From the NCBI GenBank assembly GCA_951217055.1, contig OX578282.1:17547877-17611876 (forward strand): a stretch of 64,000 bases of DNA. Reading direction: 5' to 3'. The position numbers and the translations under genes were made by a program. This DNA is from Gerris lacustris. Lineage: Eukaryota; Arthropoda; Insecta; Hemiptera; Gerridae. Shown piece by piece: positions 24,102-35,510 of this stretch. The notes beneath the pieces are model-generated. The model did not search any database, was not told the origin of the DNA, and worked only from the letters and a program-made list of their open reading frames with translations. The number at the start of each line of letters is the position of its first letter. Position 1 is the stretch's first letter.

Positions 24102-24245
24102 TATCTAATGAAGATACTTTTAAAGTCCGTTGGAAAAAAGGGTTATTCCCATTCACTCTGCAGTATATCCGTCTGAAGCATAGGTCTAATTTTATTCAAA
24201 GAATTTCCCTTTTAAAAATAAAACCTATAATTTGAGTCATTGATA

Positions 24246-26206
24246 TCTATATTTATAAAAGTCAACGTATGTGTGTGTGTGTTTGTTCTTTATACAAATC
24301 TACAGTTTTAGTCCGATCTCGATGAAAATTTGCACACTTGACCTTCAAAGCAAGGAAACAATCAAGGTCTACATGAATTTTCGAAATTTCAATTTTGGTA
24401 CACAGGGGTACGGGGTACAAGTAATAAATACGGGGTCAAAGTAATGAATACCCTTCATGATGCATATCGTTGAAAAGCTCTTTAAGGGTACAGTAATTGT
24501 TGTTTGTACACTTTTGTCATATTTTCATTTAGGAGGGGGGTAAAATAGAAAAATATAGCTATATCTTATTTGTTCTTTATACAAATCTACAGTTTTAGTC
24601 CGATCTCGATGAAAATTTGTACACTTGACCTTCAAAGTTCAAAGCAAGGAAACAATCAAGGTCTACATGAATTTTCGAAATTTCAATTTTGGTACACAGG
24701 GGTACGGGGTACAAGTAATGAATACGGGATCAAAATAATGAATACCCTTCGTGATGCATATCGTTGAAAAGCTCTTTAAGGGTACAGTAATTGTTGTTAT
24801 GTATAGTTTTGTCATATTTTCATTTAGGAGGGGGGTAAAATGGAAAATATAACTATATTTATATAACATATAGAAAGAAGAGTATCTATATAAGAGAATG
24901 TCTTTTATACAAATCTACAGTTTTATCCCAATTTGATGAATATTTACACTCTTTTTCTTCCAAACAAGGTGAAGGTCACTGCCTACATCATTTTCAGAAA
25001 TTAAAATTTTGGTACACAGAGGTAGGGGGTACAAATGTCAAAGTAATGGATACCCTTCATGATGCATATCGTTGAAAAGCTTTTTAAGAGTACAGTAATT
25101 GTTGTTATGTACGTTTTTGTCATATTTTTATTTAGGAGGGGGGTAAAATGGAAATGTATATCTACATCTATAAAAGTCAACGTATGTGTGAGTGTGTTTA
25201 TGTTCTTTATACAAATCAACAGTTTTAATTCGATCTCGATGAAAATTTGCTCACTTGACCTTCAAAGCAAGGGGAAGATCTCTGTCTACATAAATGTTCG
25301 AAATTTAAGTTTTGGTACACAGGGGTACGGGGTACAAATGTCAAAGTTGAAATCCCTTCATGATGCATAGTGTTGAAAAGCTCTTTAAGAGTACAATAAT
25401 TGTTTTTACGTGCATTTAGGGGGTAAATGGAAAAATATATCTAAAAGTCAACGTATGTGTGTATGTTCTTTACACAAATCCATAGTTTTAGTCCGATCTC
25501 GATCAAAAAATGCACACTTGACTTTCAAAGGAAGAAAAAATCAGTGTCTACATGAATTTTCGAAATTTAAATTTTGGTACACAGGAAACAGGGTACAATA
25601 ATGAATACGGGGGCAAAGGACTGAATACCCTTTATGATGGATATCGTTGAAAAGCTCTTTAAGATTACATTAATTGTTGTTATGTACAGTTTTATCATAT
25701 GTCTTTTCATTTAGGAGGGGATAAAATGAAAAATATAGCTATATCTTATATAAAAAGAAGAGTGTCTGTATGAGGGTATGTCTTTTATACAAATCTACAG
25801 TTTTATCCCAATTTGATGAATATTTACTCACTTTCCCTTCAAAGCAAGGGGGAAGTCACTGTCTACATGAATTTCCGAAATTTAAGTTTGGTACACAGAG
25901 GTATGGTACAAGTAATGAATACGGGGTCAATGTAATGAATACCCTTCATGATGCAAAAGCTCTTTAAGAGTACAGTAATAGTTTTTATGTACAGTTTAGT
26001 CATATTTTAATTTAGGGGGGAGGGGCGAATTTAGGATATTTGTAATTAGCTTATCAAAGAGGAGAGGAGGGGGTATAGAAATAGGTGGGAGAGATAGAAT
26101 CTAGACATTCTTGCATAGTAAAATAATTTATATGTTTCATTATGGTTGTTTATAAACTTATCTAATTATAATAACACTCCGTAGCGAAGCACGGGTACCC
26201 AGCTAG
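24246..26206 (+). mobile_element. Non-autonomous Helitron with six internal tandem units
   Basis: The element starts TC and ends CTAG, inserted between A (24245) and T (26207): the exact Helitron signature. The 3' end GTAGCGAAGCACGGGTACCC, then AGCTAG, is of the type seen in insect Helitrons. Inside are six related units of 263-328 bp, each with TATACAAATC (24291, 24578, 24906, 25208, variant 25471, 25786), a GATCTCGATGAAAATTTG box, TTTTGGTACACAGGGG, a GATGCATATCGTTGAAAAGC box and GGAGGGGGGTAAAATGG. No Rep/helicase is present. The short frames on both strands are unit by-products. Confidence 0.85.
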
Positions 26207-27074
26207 TTGCTAATAAAAACGAAGGTAGCAAAACAGATAAAAAGAGGCCCCTCGCTAGGAATAGAAGCCCGAATCCGGCCATTTACGCCTTAATGAGTTA
26301 TCTTTATTTATTTCTTACATATTGAAAAACATACTTTAAACGATTTGGTCCTTTTAAATATATGAAGTAAATCACTATTAAAAACATGTTCTACCTTACA
26401 AAATTAACATCTTCAGGTGTTGGTTTGAACTTCGGTATCATTATCAGCACCCTGGCACCCTTAAGCCTATTGATTAAAAAACTAACTTTTAGTTCTCTAA
26501 AATAAAAATTGGTTCCATAAATACTTGTAAATTATATATTATACTGTATGAAGAAAAAACCACTAACTAAATATAATTTTATACACTAGCATTTACGTCA
26601 AGAGAATTGTTATGTGGTCACTGGGACTGGGAAAAAGAAAGAGATTCTATACATAGAAAGAAAAACGGTATTACATAAAAATGTAATTCTATATAAATAA
26701 ATTAAGATTATATTTAGTAAAGAAGCAGCCAGTAACCAACTATAATTTTTAATACTAGTATTGACGTCACTGAAATTAAAGAAAGAGATTCTATTCATGG
26801 AAATGGAAAGGGTCAAAGAACAAAAGATATAATTTATTTTAAATGACTGGCCAATGAGCCCCCACAAAACGTACCAGATGGCTAATGTCCAATAAAGGGC
26901 TAGAAATGCAGTTTCAGTTAGTTTCGAGGTCAGTGATAAAATTTTAGGGACAGCTTTTTCAAATATTTTGTGCGGATGCCGTTTAGCCGACCATTCTTTA
27001 TTATTAATTTGGCCTTACTCACTTTGAATGCTATACATAGACAATCACACTATCAAATTTCTAAAACAATATCT
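26207..27074. other. Unassigned non-coding stretch
   Basis: A diverged direct repeat is seen (TTTATACACTAGCATTTACGTC near 26579; TTTTAATACTAGTATTGACGTC near 26747), with GAAAGAGATTCTATRCATRG following in both. No gene is seen. Confidence 0.4.
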
Positions 27075-27250
27075 ATTTAATATTTTAAACCCTACCATTT
27101 TATATAATCGAGTAGTGGTCAGTGTCCCGACGACGGCGATGACTAACTTTGATATGATTTGTTATTGCTAAGCTAAGACAACCACATTTATAAAAATAAA
27201 TGTTTGTTTTGATTTGTTGGTCTTTAAATAGATGTAATAGATTATCTAAA
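27075..27250 (-). repeat. Family C dispersed repeat, copy 4
   Basis: The reverse complement reads GTGGTTGTCTTAGCTTAGC and TTTAAAGACCAACAAATC as in other copies, with the distal ATCGAGTAG segment at 27108. It directly abuts family A copy 3. Confidence 0.7.
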
Positions 27251-27267
27251 GTAATTTAATTAATTTT

Positions 27268-28006
27268 GCTTCCGAGCTTATACCAAAGGTAACGGAAGCA
27301 TTGTCTTTTATATTTCCGATTTTAAAATTTCCTAGACAGAAATCCGTTTCAGACATCAAGAAACATTTTTGGTCTCGTGTCTGTCTGTCTGTCTGTCGGT
27401 CTATGTGTCCGCGTCCCCTGAAACATGTGACGATAACTTGAGTAAAAGTAGACCAATTTTGATGAAATTTGGTAGTCATGTTCATTTTACCAATGCCCAG
27501 GACGAGAGTTCGTTGGACAACGCTATCCGCCCAAGCGTTTGTGAGCAACACTCGCGTAAACGTGAACTTTAAATTTAAAATTGGAATTTTAGGTCGGGTA
27601 AAAAATCTAACTTCATCTATTCAATATACAAACATCATCTAGACAACATCTCATCAGACAACGTTCTTCATCTTCATCTAGACAAAGATTTTTTACAAAT
27701 ACAATTTTTTTAATAAATCCAACAGCGACACCGCTATGAAGTGTTAAAGATCGCTAAAACTATTAATAGTTTTTATTGTAGAGAGAACGCAGGGAGGGAG
27801 ATAGACGAGGGGAATAGAAAATGGCTTGGTCCCCCCCCCCCCCTCTATCTACCTCTTCAATAGCATAGCGAGCCTATGGACCTCGAGACCATGCGACAAG
27901 GCTTTATTTGGAGGGAAATTAAATAAATTAAACAATAATGGATTTTAAAAGCCTAAAATCATATAAAGTATACGCGATAGGACGCTAGGAAGCTATGTGC
28001 CACTCT
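27268..28006 (-). repeat. Family A dispersed repeat, copy 3
   Basis: It reads GCTTCCGAGC at its left edge and GGAAGCTATGTGCCACTCTA at its right edge, so it lies on the minus strand. It is the longer form (about 740 bp), holding the segments ATGCCCAGGACGAGAGTTCG and CACCGCTATGAAGTGTTA and a C-run at 27832-27842. A 140-bp part (27424-27565) recurs directly at 28165-28305. Confidence 0.75.
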
Positions 28007-28035
28007 ATTCTCTCTATTCTATTGGTTGTGTATTT

Positions 28036-28870
28036 TTTTGGAACGAAGTTCCTTATGGCACGTTCTGGATCCCGGGAGTGAATCCGAAAAAAACGACCAA
28101 AATCACCGTCACAAAATAACCGTCACAAAATCACCGTCACGCAAAATCCGTCACGAAATCTACCGATGACGATAACTTGAGTAAATGATCACCGAGTTAC
28201 TTGAAATTTGGTACACATGTTCATTTTACCAATGCCCAGGCTGAGTTCGTTGGAAATCGCGTTATCCAAGCGTTCACGCGCAACGCTCGCTTAAACTTAA
28301 GCTTCAAAAAGACGGGAAAAAATGTTATTAAGGAAGTCTGTTCCTTGACTTGTTTTTATTGAACAACTTTTTTACCGATATCTTCCGTTCTAACGTATAA
28401 CGATTTTAATAAAACTTCTTACACATTGTCTAAAGTACAATTGAAACAGGCATGTAAAATTTCAACCGGATACAAGCAGAAGCTTTAGAGTAGGGAAGAG
28501 ATTTATTTTATAATATTTTAAAGTAATAGGCGGGGTAGGTAGAAAACAGTCCTATTTTAATCCAACATCCTTTAACAAACATACTCTTTAACTATAAACT
28601 ATTTTCTTATATTCAATATATATTTATAGTAAGACGCTTGCTTTAATGATACAAATAATGATTTTCATTTAATTTTGCCTTAACTCTGCCAGGTGCAAAC
28701 AGTTCTTTACTTTTAATTTCTTCTCTTTTCTAACTCCGCCATGTATAAGTAGTTAGCAATGTATACTTACTTAGCAGTGTGATTTTAAAATTTATATTTA
28801 ATGAAAAATGTAAGGAACTTCGTTCCTACCGGGTGTCCCGCGACACCACACGTATTTTTTCATAAATGTC
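28036..28870. repeat. Repeat with inverted GGAACGAAGTTCC ends
   Basis: GGAACGAAGTTCCTTA at the left is mirrored by TAAGGAACTTCGTTCC at the right (about 28813-28829), and both are followed by CCGGG/CCCGGG-type boxes. Just inside the left end is a short tandem ATCACCGTCACAAA repeat (28100-28160). Class unknown. Confidence 0.5.
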
Positions 28871-29029
28871 ACAGGCTTAACGGCTCGTATTGATAATATA
28901 AATAGGTTGAAAAAATATAAAGAAAGAAAGACAACAGTTTTAAAAGTTCGTTTGGAAGAGCTATACCTAACTTATGAATCATTAATTATAATGTTGTTAA
29001 ACAAACGCCTTTATATCATATAACTCTTA

Positions 29030-29140
29030 TAGAGCTTTTCAACGATATTCCGATATTCATGATAAAGGATATTCATTATTTTTGACATTGGAATCCTTTG
29101 AAGGCCGCGTCCTAATTTTCATTAAGATCGAAATAAATCT
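29030..29140 (-). repeat. Fragment of a Helitron unit
   Basis: AGAGCTTTTCAACGATATTC and the following TTCATGATAAAGGATATTC are the reverse complement of the boxes in the 24.2-26.2 kb Helitron units. This is an isolated fragment without ends. Confidence 0.5.
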
Positions 29141-29488
29141 TTAAAGTTCTTTCGTTCCTCGTGTTCCGCCCTCTATTATTTTAGCAAATTTGCATTATTA
29201 TGCAGAACAAAGAAATCTTAAAAGAATCATAGTTTGTCTTTTTCAAACAACCAAAAACTGTTTTTTTTTTTTTTTTTTTTGGATTTTTTTCATACGTCAT
29301 ACGTCATACGTCGCATATTTTGTTAGAAAAAATGCCCCCCCCCCCCTCCCAAAAATCTTAAAACTTTTATCTCATAACGCATTTGGCCAGACCCTTCCGT
29401 GAAGTTTGATTAAAATTGGACAATAAAAATGCATATAAATTATATGCATTTTTATCTGTGTACATATTGTCATTTGTCATTTATACTT

Positions 29489-29611
29489 AGTGGTTCTTAA
29501 CCTTTTGGTAACCACGGCCCCCTTAAAATCTCCAAAAATAATATACAGATAGTTCCCTAAATACCTTTCGAGGCCCTCTGGGGGGCCGCGGCCCCCCGGT
29601 TAAGAACTGAC
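29489..29611. mobile_element. hAT MITE (GGTTCTTAACC ends)
   Basis: AGTGGTTCTTAACCTTTTGG at the left is mirrored by CCCCCCGGTTAAGAACTGA at the right. The interior is rich in GGCCC and holds CTCTGGGGGGCCGCGGCCCC. Ends of the form CAGTGGTTCTYAACC are well known for hAT MITEs. The 8-bp duplication is not clear. Confidence 0.75.
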
Positions 29612-29619
29612 GCGGGACG

Positions 29620-29830
29620 CACCTCGAAATGATTTGTTATTGCTACGGTAAGGCAACCACATTTATTCCAACAAAAACTACGATAAGGCAACCACATTTA
29701 TTCCAATAAAAATAAATATTTGGTTTAATTTGCGGTCTTTAAATATATATAATAACTTATTTAAATTAATTTAATTACCTAGTTTTTACTTTTTTCTTGT
29801 AAGTATACAATTAAGCCCGTTGCCATGAAC
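29620..29830 (-). repeat. Family C dispersed repeat, copy 5
   Basis: AAGGCAACCACATTTATTCC occurs twice in direct tandem (about 29651 and 29687), so the distal box is duplicated. The copy ends with TTAAGCCCGTTGCC at 29813. Confidence 0.7.
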
Positions 29831-29934
29831 CCAAAAAATAATCTAATTATAATAAATAGTCTAATTACATATAATCCATCTAATATTAAATATTACGCTT
29901 ATATACCAATTTTGTGTACCTTCTAATTGGCAAT

Positions 29935-30240
29935 GTAACTGGGGCAATGGATAGCACGTTAGCTTCATGATCCGGAAGTGAGTGATTCGCATCTCGCCTG
30001 AGTGAAAGATTTTTTACAGATGAATCTTCCACCTGTATTAGTCTCGAAACACAAATTCTGTTTCATTACTTCCGTCACACAAATTTCATTACAATTAATC
30101 TGTAAAAATGTTGGAATCTTGGACGAGTCTCGAATCGCAAACTTCGTTACACGATGGTCCCTATTTGAAAAAATTCACTCTACCGCCGCCAAAGAAGTTT
30201 CACTTGAAAAAGTTTTAAATTAAAAAATGTGCAATAATTC
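29935..30240 (+). mobile_element. tRNA-derived SINE (tRNA-Arg-like head)
   Basis: The head GGGGCAATGGATAGCACGTT resembles the D-arm of a tRNA-Arg gene. GTGATTCGCATCTC at 29982-29995 is a degenerate B box (GGTTCGANTCC). The body continues through TTTTTTACAGATGAATC to TTCACTCTACCGCCGCC. A truncated reverse copy of the body is at 8250-8365. No clear tail or target duplication. Confidence 0.6.
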
Positions 30241-30296
30241 TATTTTTGATGCGATTCGAATGAAAATTGGTAGACATGCCTTGTTTGATGCACGAT

Positions 30297-30551
30297 CAGT
30301 GGCGCACCCAGGGGGGGGGGGACCGGGGGGCACGACACAAATTTTCCCGGGGGGAGGACCCCCCTAAAAGAGAGCCCAGCCCCCCTTCAAAATTGGCTGG
30401 ATCCGCCATTGATATAAAGTAATTTAAGAACAAAGAAAACCAGACTGGTTAATTGTCTGCGATTATGCTAAGCCCACATTACCCCCCCCCCCCCCCCCCC
30501 TTATTTTTTAATCTGTGCCCCTCCCAAAAATAAATCCTGGGTGCGCCACTG
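30297..30551. mobile_element. hAT MITE with perfect ends and 8-bp duplication
   Basis: Perfect 16-bp inverted ends CAGTGGCGCACCCAGG are flanked by exact duplications TGCACGAT (30289-30296 and 30552-30559). The interior has G- and C-runs (C-run at 30483-30500) and a GGCTGGATCCGCCATTG segment that is the end of a different element, also present at 52631. The insert lies just after the SINE body. Confidence 0.95.
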
Positions 30552-30699
30552 TGCACGATTATAAAGTAATTTGTGTGCATTTTAGTACTTTGAGTTCAAA
30601 TGGTACTTACCTAATTAATGTATGTTTTAAGCTTAGGTTTTAAGGGTAATAATTCATATAAAAATGCCATTTTTCAAAACTGGTCTTATTTTCAACATT

Positions 30700-31320
30700 T
30701 TTTTTTTTTTTTTTTTTTTTGTTTGTTTCTGTATTCTTCACCTTTGTTGTATCTATATGCAAATTTTCGGGAAGATTAAATTACGGTAAGTGGTTCAAAA
30801 TTGGGGTAATAGGTGTGCGATGAAACTTAAAAAGCAAATAAATTTGACGCCATTTTTTTATTTTATTTTATTTTTTTTGGTTTCAGTATTCTTCACCTTA
30901 GTTGTATCTATGTGCAAAATTTGGTGAAGATTGAATGACGGTATGTGGTTCAAAATCGGGGTAATAGGTGTGCGATGAAACTTAAAAAGCAAATAAATTT
31001 GACGCCATTTTGTTTTTGTTTTTATTTTTTTTTGGTTTCTGTATTCTTCACCTTAGTTTTATTTATGTGCATAATTGGGGGAAGATTGAATCACGGTAAG
31101 TGGTTCAAAATCGGGGTAATAGGTGTGCGATGAAACTTAAAAAGCAAATAAATTTGACGCCATTTTGTTTTTGTTTTTATTTTTTTTGGTTTCTGTATTC
31201 TTCACCTTAGTTTTATTTATTTGCAAAATTTGGGGAAGATTGAATCACGGGAAGTGGTTCAAAATTGGGGAAACGGAAATGTGCGATGAAACTTACAAAG
31301 CAAAGTAATATAAGACCAGT
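30700..31320 (+). repeat. 155-bp tandem repeat, four units
   Basis: AATAGGTGTGCGATGAAACT recurs with a step of 155 bp (30811, 30966, 31121; a diverged fourth near 31280). Each unit also has a T-rich tract, TTCTGTATTCTTCACCTTAG and a GGAAGATTGAATCACGG box. The middle units are nearly identical. Confidence 0.9.
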
Positions 31321-31329
31321 AAAAAATGT

Positions 31330-31730
31330 ACATATATGTTTTGTTTAAAGGATTTAGTAGACTTGCTTAAGTCTTTTAGTGATATTTTAATTATTATTTT
31401 GGTACATATTAAGGATGCAAAGATCAAAATACCCGAAAAACCTATCATGATGTATATCGTTTGAGTTCAAATGGTACTTACCTAATTAATGTATGATTTA
31501 AGCTTAGGTTTAGGGACACAGAAATGTATTTGTTTTGTTTAAAGGATTAAGTAGACCTGCTAAAGACGATTTTTTTTTTTTAATTATTATTTTGGTACAT
31601 TAAGGGTACAAAGATCAAAATACCCTAAAAACCTATCATAATATACATCATCATTGAACAGCTCTTAAAGAATAATGTAATCATTATTATGTACAATTTT
31701 GTCACATATTTATTTAAAAAGATATAGGGC
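31330..31730 (+). repeat. Two-unit repeat related to the Helitron family
   Basis: TTTTGTTTAAAGGATTWAGT occurs at about 31339 and 31536 with TTTTGGTACAT and AAAACCTATCAT boxes behind each. TTTGAGTTCAAATGGTACTT (about 31459) also occurs at about 30589, before the 155-bp array. The end AACAGCTCTTAAAGAATA resembles Helitron unit boxes. Confidence 0.55.
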
Positions 31731-31999
31731 AAGATTGAAAACCCTTATTTTAGCTGTTTCTACAAATTAGCTACTTAGGCTATTAATAACATGGAAACCT
31801 TATTAATATATTTTCACTATTCTTATCGAGACTTTTACAGTGATTTATCATTTGAATATTATTTATATTTTTAATATTCTTGACAAATAAAATAACAAGG
31901 GTTTGGTTATATCCACTTTTTTGGGGAACAAAATAAAAAATACTTTGGCACAAGGCATGCATTCTAGAGATGAGGAAGCAGTTTCATTTTAATGTGATT

Positions 32000-32960
32000 A
32001 CTTTTTACTTTTTCATATAAAGAGAAAGTATTGTGATGGCGCGATAATTAGGTTTAGAGATATTGATGGATTTACATGTTTTGAGGTCCCCCGGGTCCAA
32101 GAAAATTAAGCAATTGCAATGGCTTCAAAATGTATGTAACGCAAATTTTTGAAAATTTTCTCCATTGAAATACGTTTTTGACCATTCTTAATCGATTCCT
32201 GAAATTTAACGCTTTTTTATGTATATATGAATGGGTCACTCTAGACGATATCTCACCCATGCACTTAAAAAATCCAAATCAATTTTTAAAATGGCAATAA
32301 TATTAAAAGAAAGGATGAGTTCGGTGGCCAACATTTTTCGAGTTCATTTAGGGGTCAAATTTTGACAATTTAGGGTCAAAAATATCATAAAAACGTGTTT
32401 TTTCCATTTTACCCCCCCCCCCCCCCCCCCCCTCTTATATGAAAATATGACAAAAGTGTACATAACAACAATAACTGTACTCTTAAAGAGCTTTCCAACG
32501 ACATGCATCTTGAAGGGTAAATACTATTTTGACTTTTGTACCCCTGTGTATACCAATTTTTTTTTCACCCATCCAGATTCTAAACTAATATTTTCCTATA
32601 TTATCATAAGCCAATAATACGCAGATTTCTTTTAACATTCGCTCATTAAGTCATGGTGCATAACTGGTCTTTTTAAAAATTGTCTCAGATATTTGTATGC
32701 AGATAAGACTCCACTTGTCTGCAAAGACTTAACTATTGGGCCGATTACGACGAAATTTAGCATACAAGTTTAGAAAAATCATACCCCGAGGTGAAATTGA
32801 AAAATGAATTTTAGTTCCATATTTGTGGGCGCTGCCCCACAAAAACTCAGAAAAAAATGTGAGGAAAATAATTATTTCCTCGAAAACGGTCCCGACGATT
32901 TTCATTAAAAAAAAATCAAAAATGCAGTCCATTTAAATAAGAATCTAACGATATAATGCT
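32000..32960 (+). repeat. Family B dispersed repeat, copy 2, with insertion
   Basis: The start TATTGTGATGGCGCGATAA and the later boxes TTGGGCCGATTACGACG, AAAAATCATACCCCGAGG and ATGCAGTCCATTTAAATA match copy 3 at 41828. Between them sits extra sequence, with a C-run at 32412-32431 and a reversed Helitron unit fragment (32435-32570, ACTCTTAAAGAGCTTTCCAA). Confidence 0.65.
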
Positions 32961-33719
32961 TTATAGTTATTTACGAAAATTTATTCGGTTGTTTTCTAAT
33001 ATTTATTCTTATAATATTCACCATTTATTAAAGTAATATTTACGATAAATTCTACAATAACTCAAATCTTTTTACCTTTTAAAATTCTAAACAATTAAAA
33101 AAATAATAGTTAATTCAATTTGTTTTTTGCATGTACAAAAGCTGTATCAAAAAACCAATCATAGCACACAGGTACCTGGTACTCCCTGATATAGCCTCTA
33201 AAAGAGAAACAAAATTGCTTTTTCTAGATCAAACGAAGTGGAATATCGGAGGATTGGAGTTTACGTTTTATTACCATTGGTTTTAAATAGACTAGCCAAC
33301 ATGAAATACATGTGTTGAGGTTTTAGTAAGCATCAAAGTAAATATTTAAACAATAAACCAAATTGTGGTTTTTATTTAAACACTTGAGTTGTTGAACAAA
33401 CTTAACTCGGTTTAAGTTAATTTATTGTTTAAATTACTTAATTTATTTAATCAGCTGTAAAACAGTTGTTTATTTAAGGTTAGGTAGATGAGGTTCGTTT
33501 AAATAAATTTACAATAGAAGAATGTATGAATTGTTGAACTAACAGTTTGTCTGTAAATAATTTAAAATAAACAAAAATGTAAATCTGTATAATCGTTTTA
33601 ACTAGCAGATAATATAGATGTGGACTTGCTTATTAGCTTATTGAGTTTCAATAAGCTAAGTTTTTTTGACTTTCAATTGACTTATTGATTAAGTTAGATA
33701 TATGAGCATCTAATGGAGC
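32961..33719. other. Unassigned non-coding stretch
   Basis: AT-rich, with a run of TTTAAATTACTTAATTTATT-like words. No gene is seen. Confidence 0.4.
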
Positions 33720-33739
33720 ACATCTTCAAAGGAATAACT

Positions 33740-34000
33740 TGTATTGTCTCTCCACGTAAATTCAAACTGGTTTATTAGTCAAAGCCGCTTTCAGCCTTCA
33801 TAAGGCCATTATCGGTGCCGATTGAGGAAGAAATGAGTTACCTACATTAATAAAAACAATGATTAGTGAGCGGCGAGTCTATTCCATGTCGGAGATTGAC
33901 TTAAGACTCACTCCTACTCCCTCAATCGGCACTGATGATGGTCTTATGAAGGTTGAAAGCTGCTTTGTTTCATAAACCAGTTTGAATTTACGTGAAGATA
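33740..34000. mobile_element. Penelope-like palindrome, second family
   Basis: Inverted arms: TCTCCACGTAAATTCAAACT with CAGCCTTCATAAGGCC on the left, mirrored by GATGATGGTCTTATGAAGG and CAGTTTGAATTTACGTG on the right. Between them GGCGAGTCTATTCCATGTCG matches the Penelope-like region at 60560-60600. The right arm contains a complete CUGAUGA...GAAA core; the left arm core has decayed (CCGATAA). Confidence 0.6.
33932..33958 (+). ncRNA. Hammerhead-like core
   Basis: CUGAUGA (33932-33938), a stem GGUCUU/AAGGUU with wobble pairs around AUG, then GAAA (33955-33958) followed by GC. The catalytic core matches the hammerhead consensus. Stem III and the cleavage site were not resolved. Confidence 0.35.
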
Positions 34001-34039
34001 ATTTATTTAATAAATTGATTAAGCGACACATAAATCGGA

Positions 34040-34345
34040 CTTCTTTTGATTGTTACTCCTCTTATTCTTATAAAAAAAAGCAGAAGTGTGATATTCCTTT
34101 GTCACTAAGTTATGCTCCCTTCATTTTTTATAAGGGGAGTAACTGTCTAAAGAAGGTGTACCGAATGATCTTTTGACTGTTACTCCCCTTATAAAACAAA
34201 AGTGTGATATCCCTTTGTCCCAAAGTGCATTGGACTAAAAAACCCTTTGTCTTAATAAGTTATTTAGACTAAGGATAAATAGTTACGTCCATTTATATTC
34301 TTAAAAAATAATCATAGGGGAGTAACAATCTAAAGAAGTACCTAT
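34040..34345. repeat. Short direct and inverted repeats (GTTACTCCCCTTAT)
   Basis: GTTACTCCYCTTAT followed by AAGTGTGATATYCCTTTGTC occurs twice in direct orientation (about 34050 and 34167). Its complement, ATAAGGGGAGTAAC...CTAAAGAAG, occurs near 34130; a second, GGGGAGTAACAATCTAAAGA, at 34317. Confidence 0.65.
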
Positions 34346-34904
34346 AGATCTTTGACATACTTGGCAAAGGTAGGACTACTGATGAACACCAACAAGACTA
34401 GGCACTAAGGAATACCACTAACCTGAGTTGGTGGTAAATTGGTCTGAACCTATTTAACCTCAACCAGGAGGTTGCTTTAAATCAAGGATTTTAATACTTT
34501 TACTTTCTTAAGGGTGGAGTAGTTGCCAAGGGTGGGGGTGCTACTTAGAATGGGCACAACACATTCAAAAGGCATTTAGAGGCTTCATACAGCTCTATCT
34601 GCTATGGAATAGCAATAAATTCCCCAGCACCGCATCTTTCGTAACAAAATCAACCCTGTTATATGTGTACGTGTACACACTTCTACAACTAGCATCATAC
34701 AATGAAATATAAAATATTAAATTTGATTCATAAAAAATTATTACACTGAGTTGCAGGTATGGATATAGATGACATATCTAGGTAAAACCAAAACCATTGT
34801 ATTAAATAGGACAGCACATGCCGAGGAGCTCACGGTGTAGGTCGCCGCTTTCGTGCAGGCTTAGCGCAATGCTTTTGAAAAACAAAATAGTTTGATTTTG
34901 ACAT

Positions 34905-35510
34905 TTTCATGTCTTGGCTATGGCACATAACCTTGAAAAGCGTTACCAAAAAACCAGCGTTACACGAGTAGGGAACAGGTAGTTAGGAAGATATAGGAGG
35001 TGTTCAATCGAGTCTGCCCGCTCTTGGTATAGATAGGGTCTCCCTCTACCGCGCTCGGTAGGCCTACCCACTCCTCCCCTCCCGATCGTCTACCTGACCC
35101 ACGTCTCACTCTCTTCGCTTCTCGCTACCGTTCCAGTAGTCGCTCGCTCGTCCCAGCGCCCCCCCCCCCCCAAACTACAAATTCTGTTCTATAGCTTCGA
35201 TTTTAACCCCAGAATTTTAAATATCCATAACCCTTAGAATTTTATTCCTAATAAACTTACATGCATAAAATTTATTTTCTACATTATTTCTTATTTTTGT
35301 TAAACTATAATTGCATTTATTTTAAAAATATGGGTGGAAGAAGCTAGAATATTACTTTTTACTTTATGTTCGATTTAATTCTTAATTTACAAACGCAAAA
35401 ATCTGCACGCTCAAATATTTTTTAACATTATCATGTCTTTACTTTGGTACAAAATCTCGAAAAGGGTTACCAAAAAACGGCACCAAAAAGCGTTACATGA
35501 AAATGTCTCG
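34905..35510. repeat. Pair of ~75-bp direct repeats flanking a C/T-rich block
   Basis: ATGTCTTGGCTATGGCACA, GAAAAGCGTTACCAAAAAAC and AGCGTTACACGA (34908-34968) recur in diverged form at 35431-35500 (GAAAAGGGTTACCAAAAAAC, AGCGTTACATGA). The C/T-rich interval 35030-35172 ends in a C-run. Type unknown; short LTR-like repeats are conceivable but not supported by a primer-binding site. Confidence 0.5.

Noticed and set aside
25059..25967. Frames of 63-103 codons within the Helitron
   Set aside because: They follow the tandem units in shifting frames on both strands and encode no Rep or helicase motif.
34905..35510. LTR retrotransposon with ~75-bp repeats
   Set aside because: No primer-binding site, polypurine tract, TG...CA ends or coding remnant could be identified.
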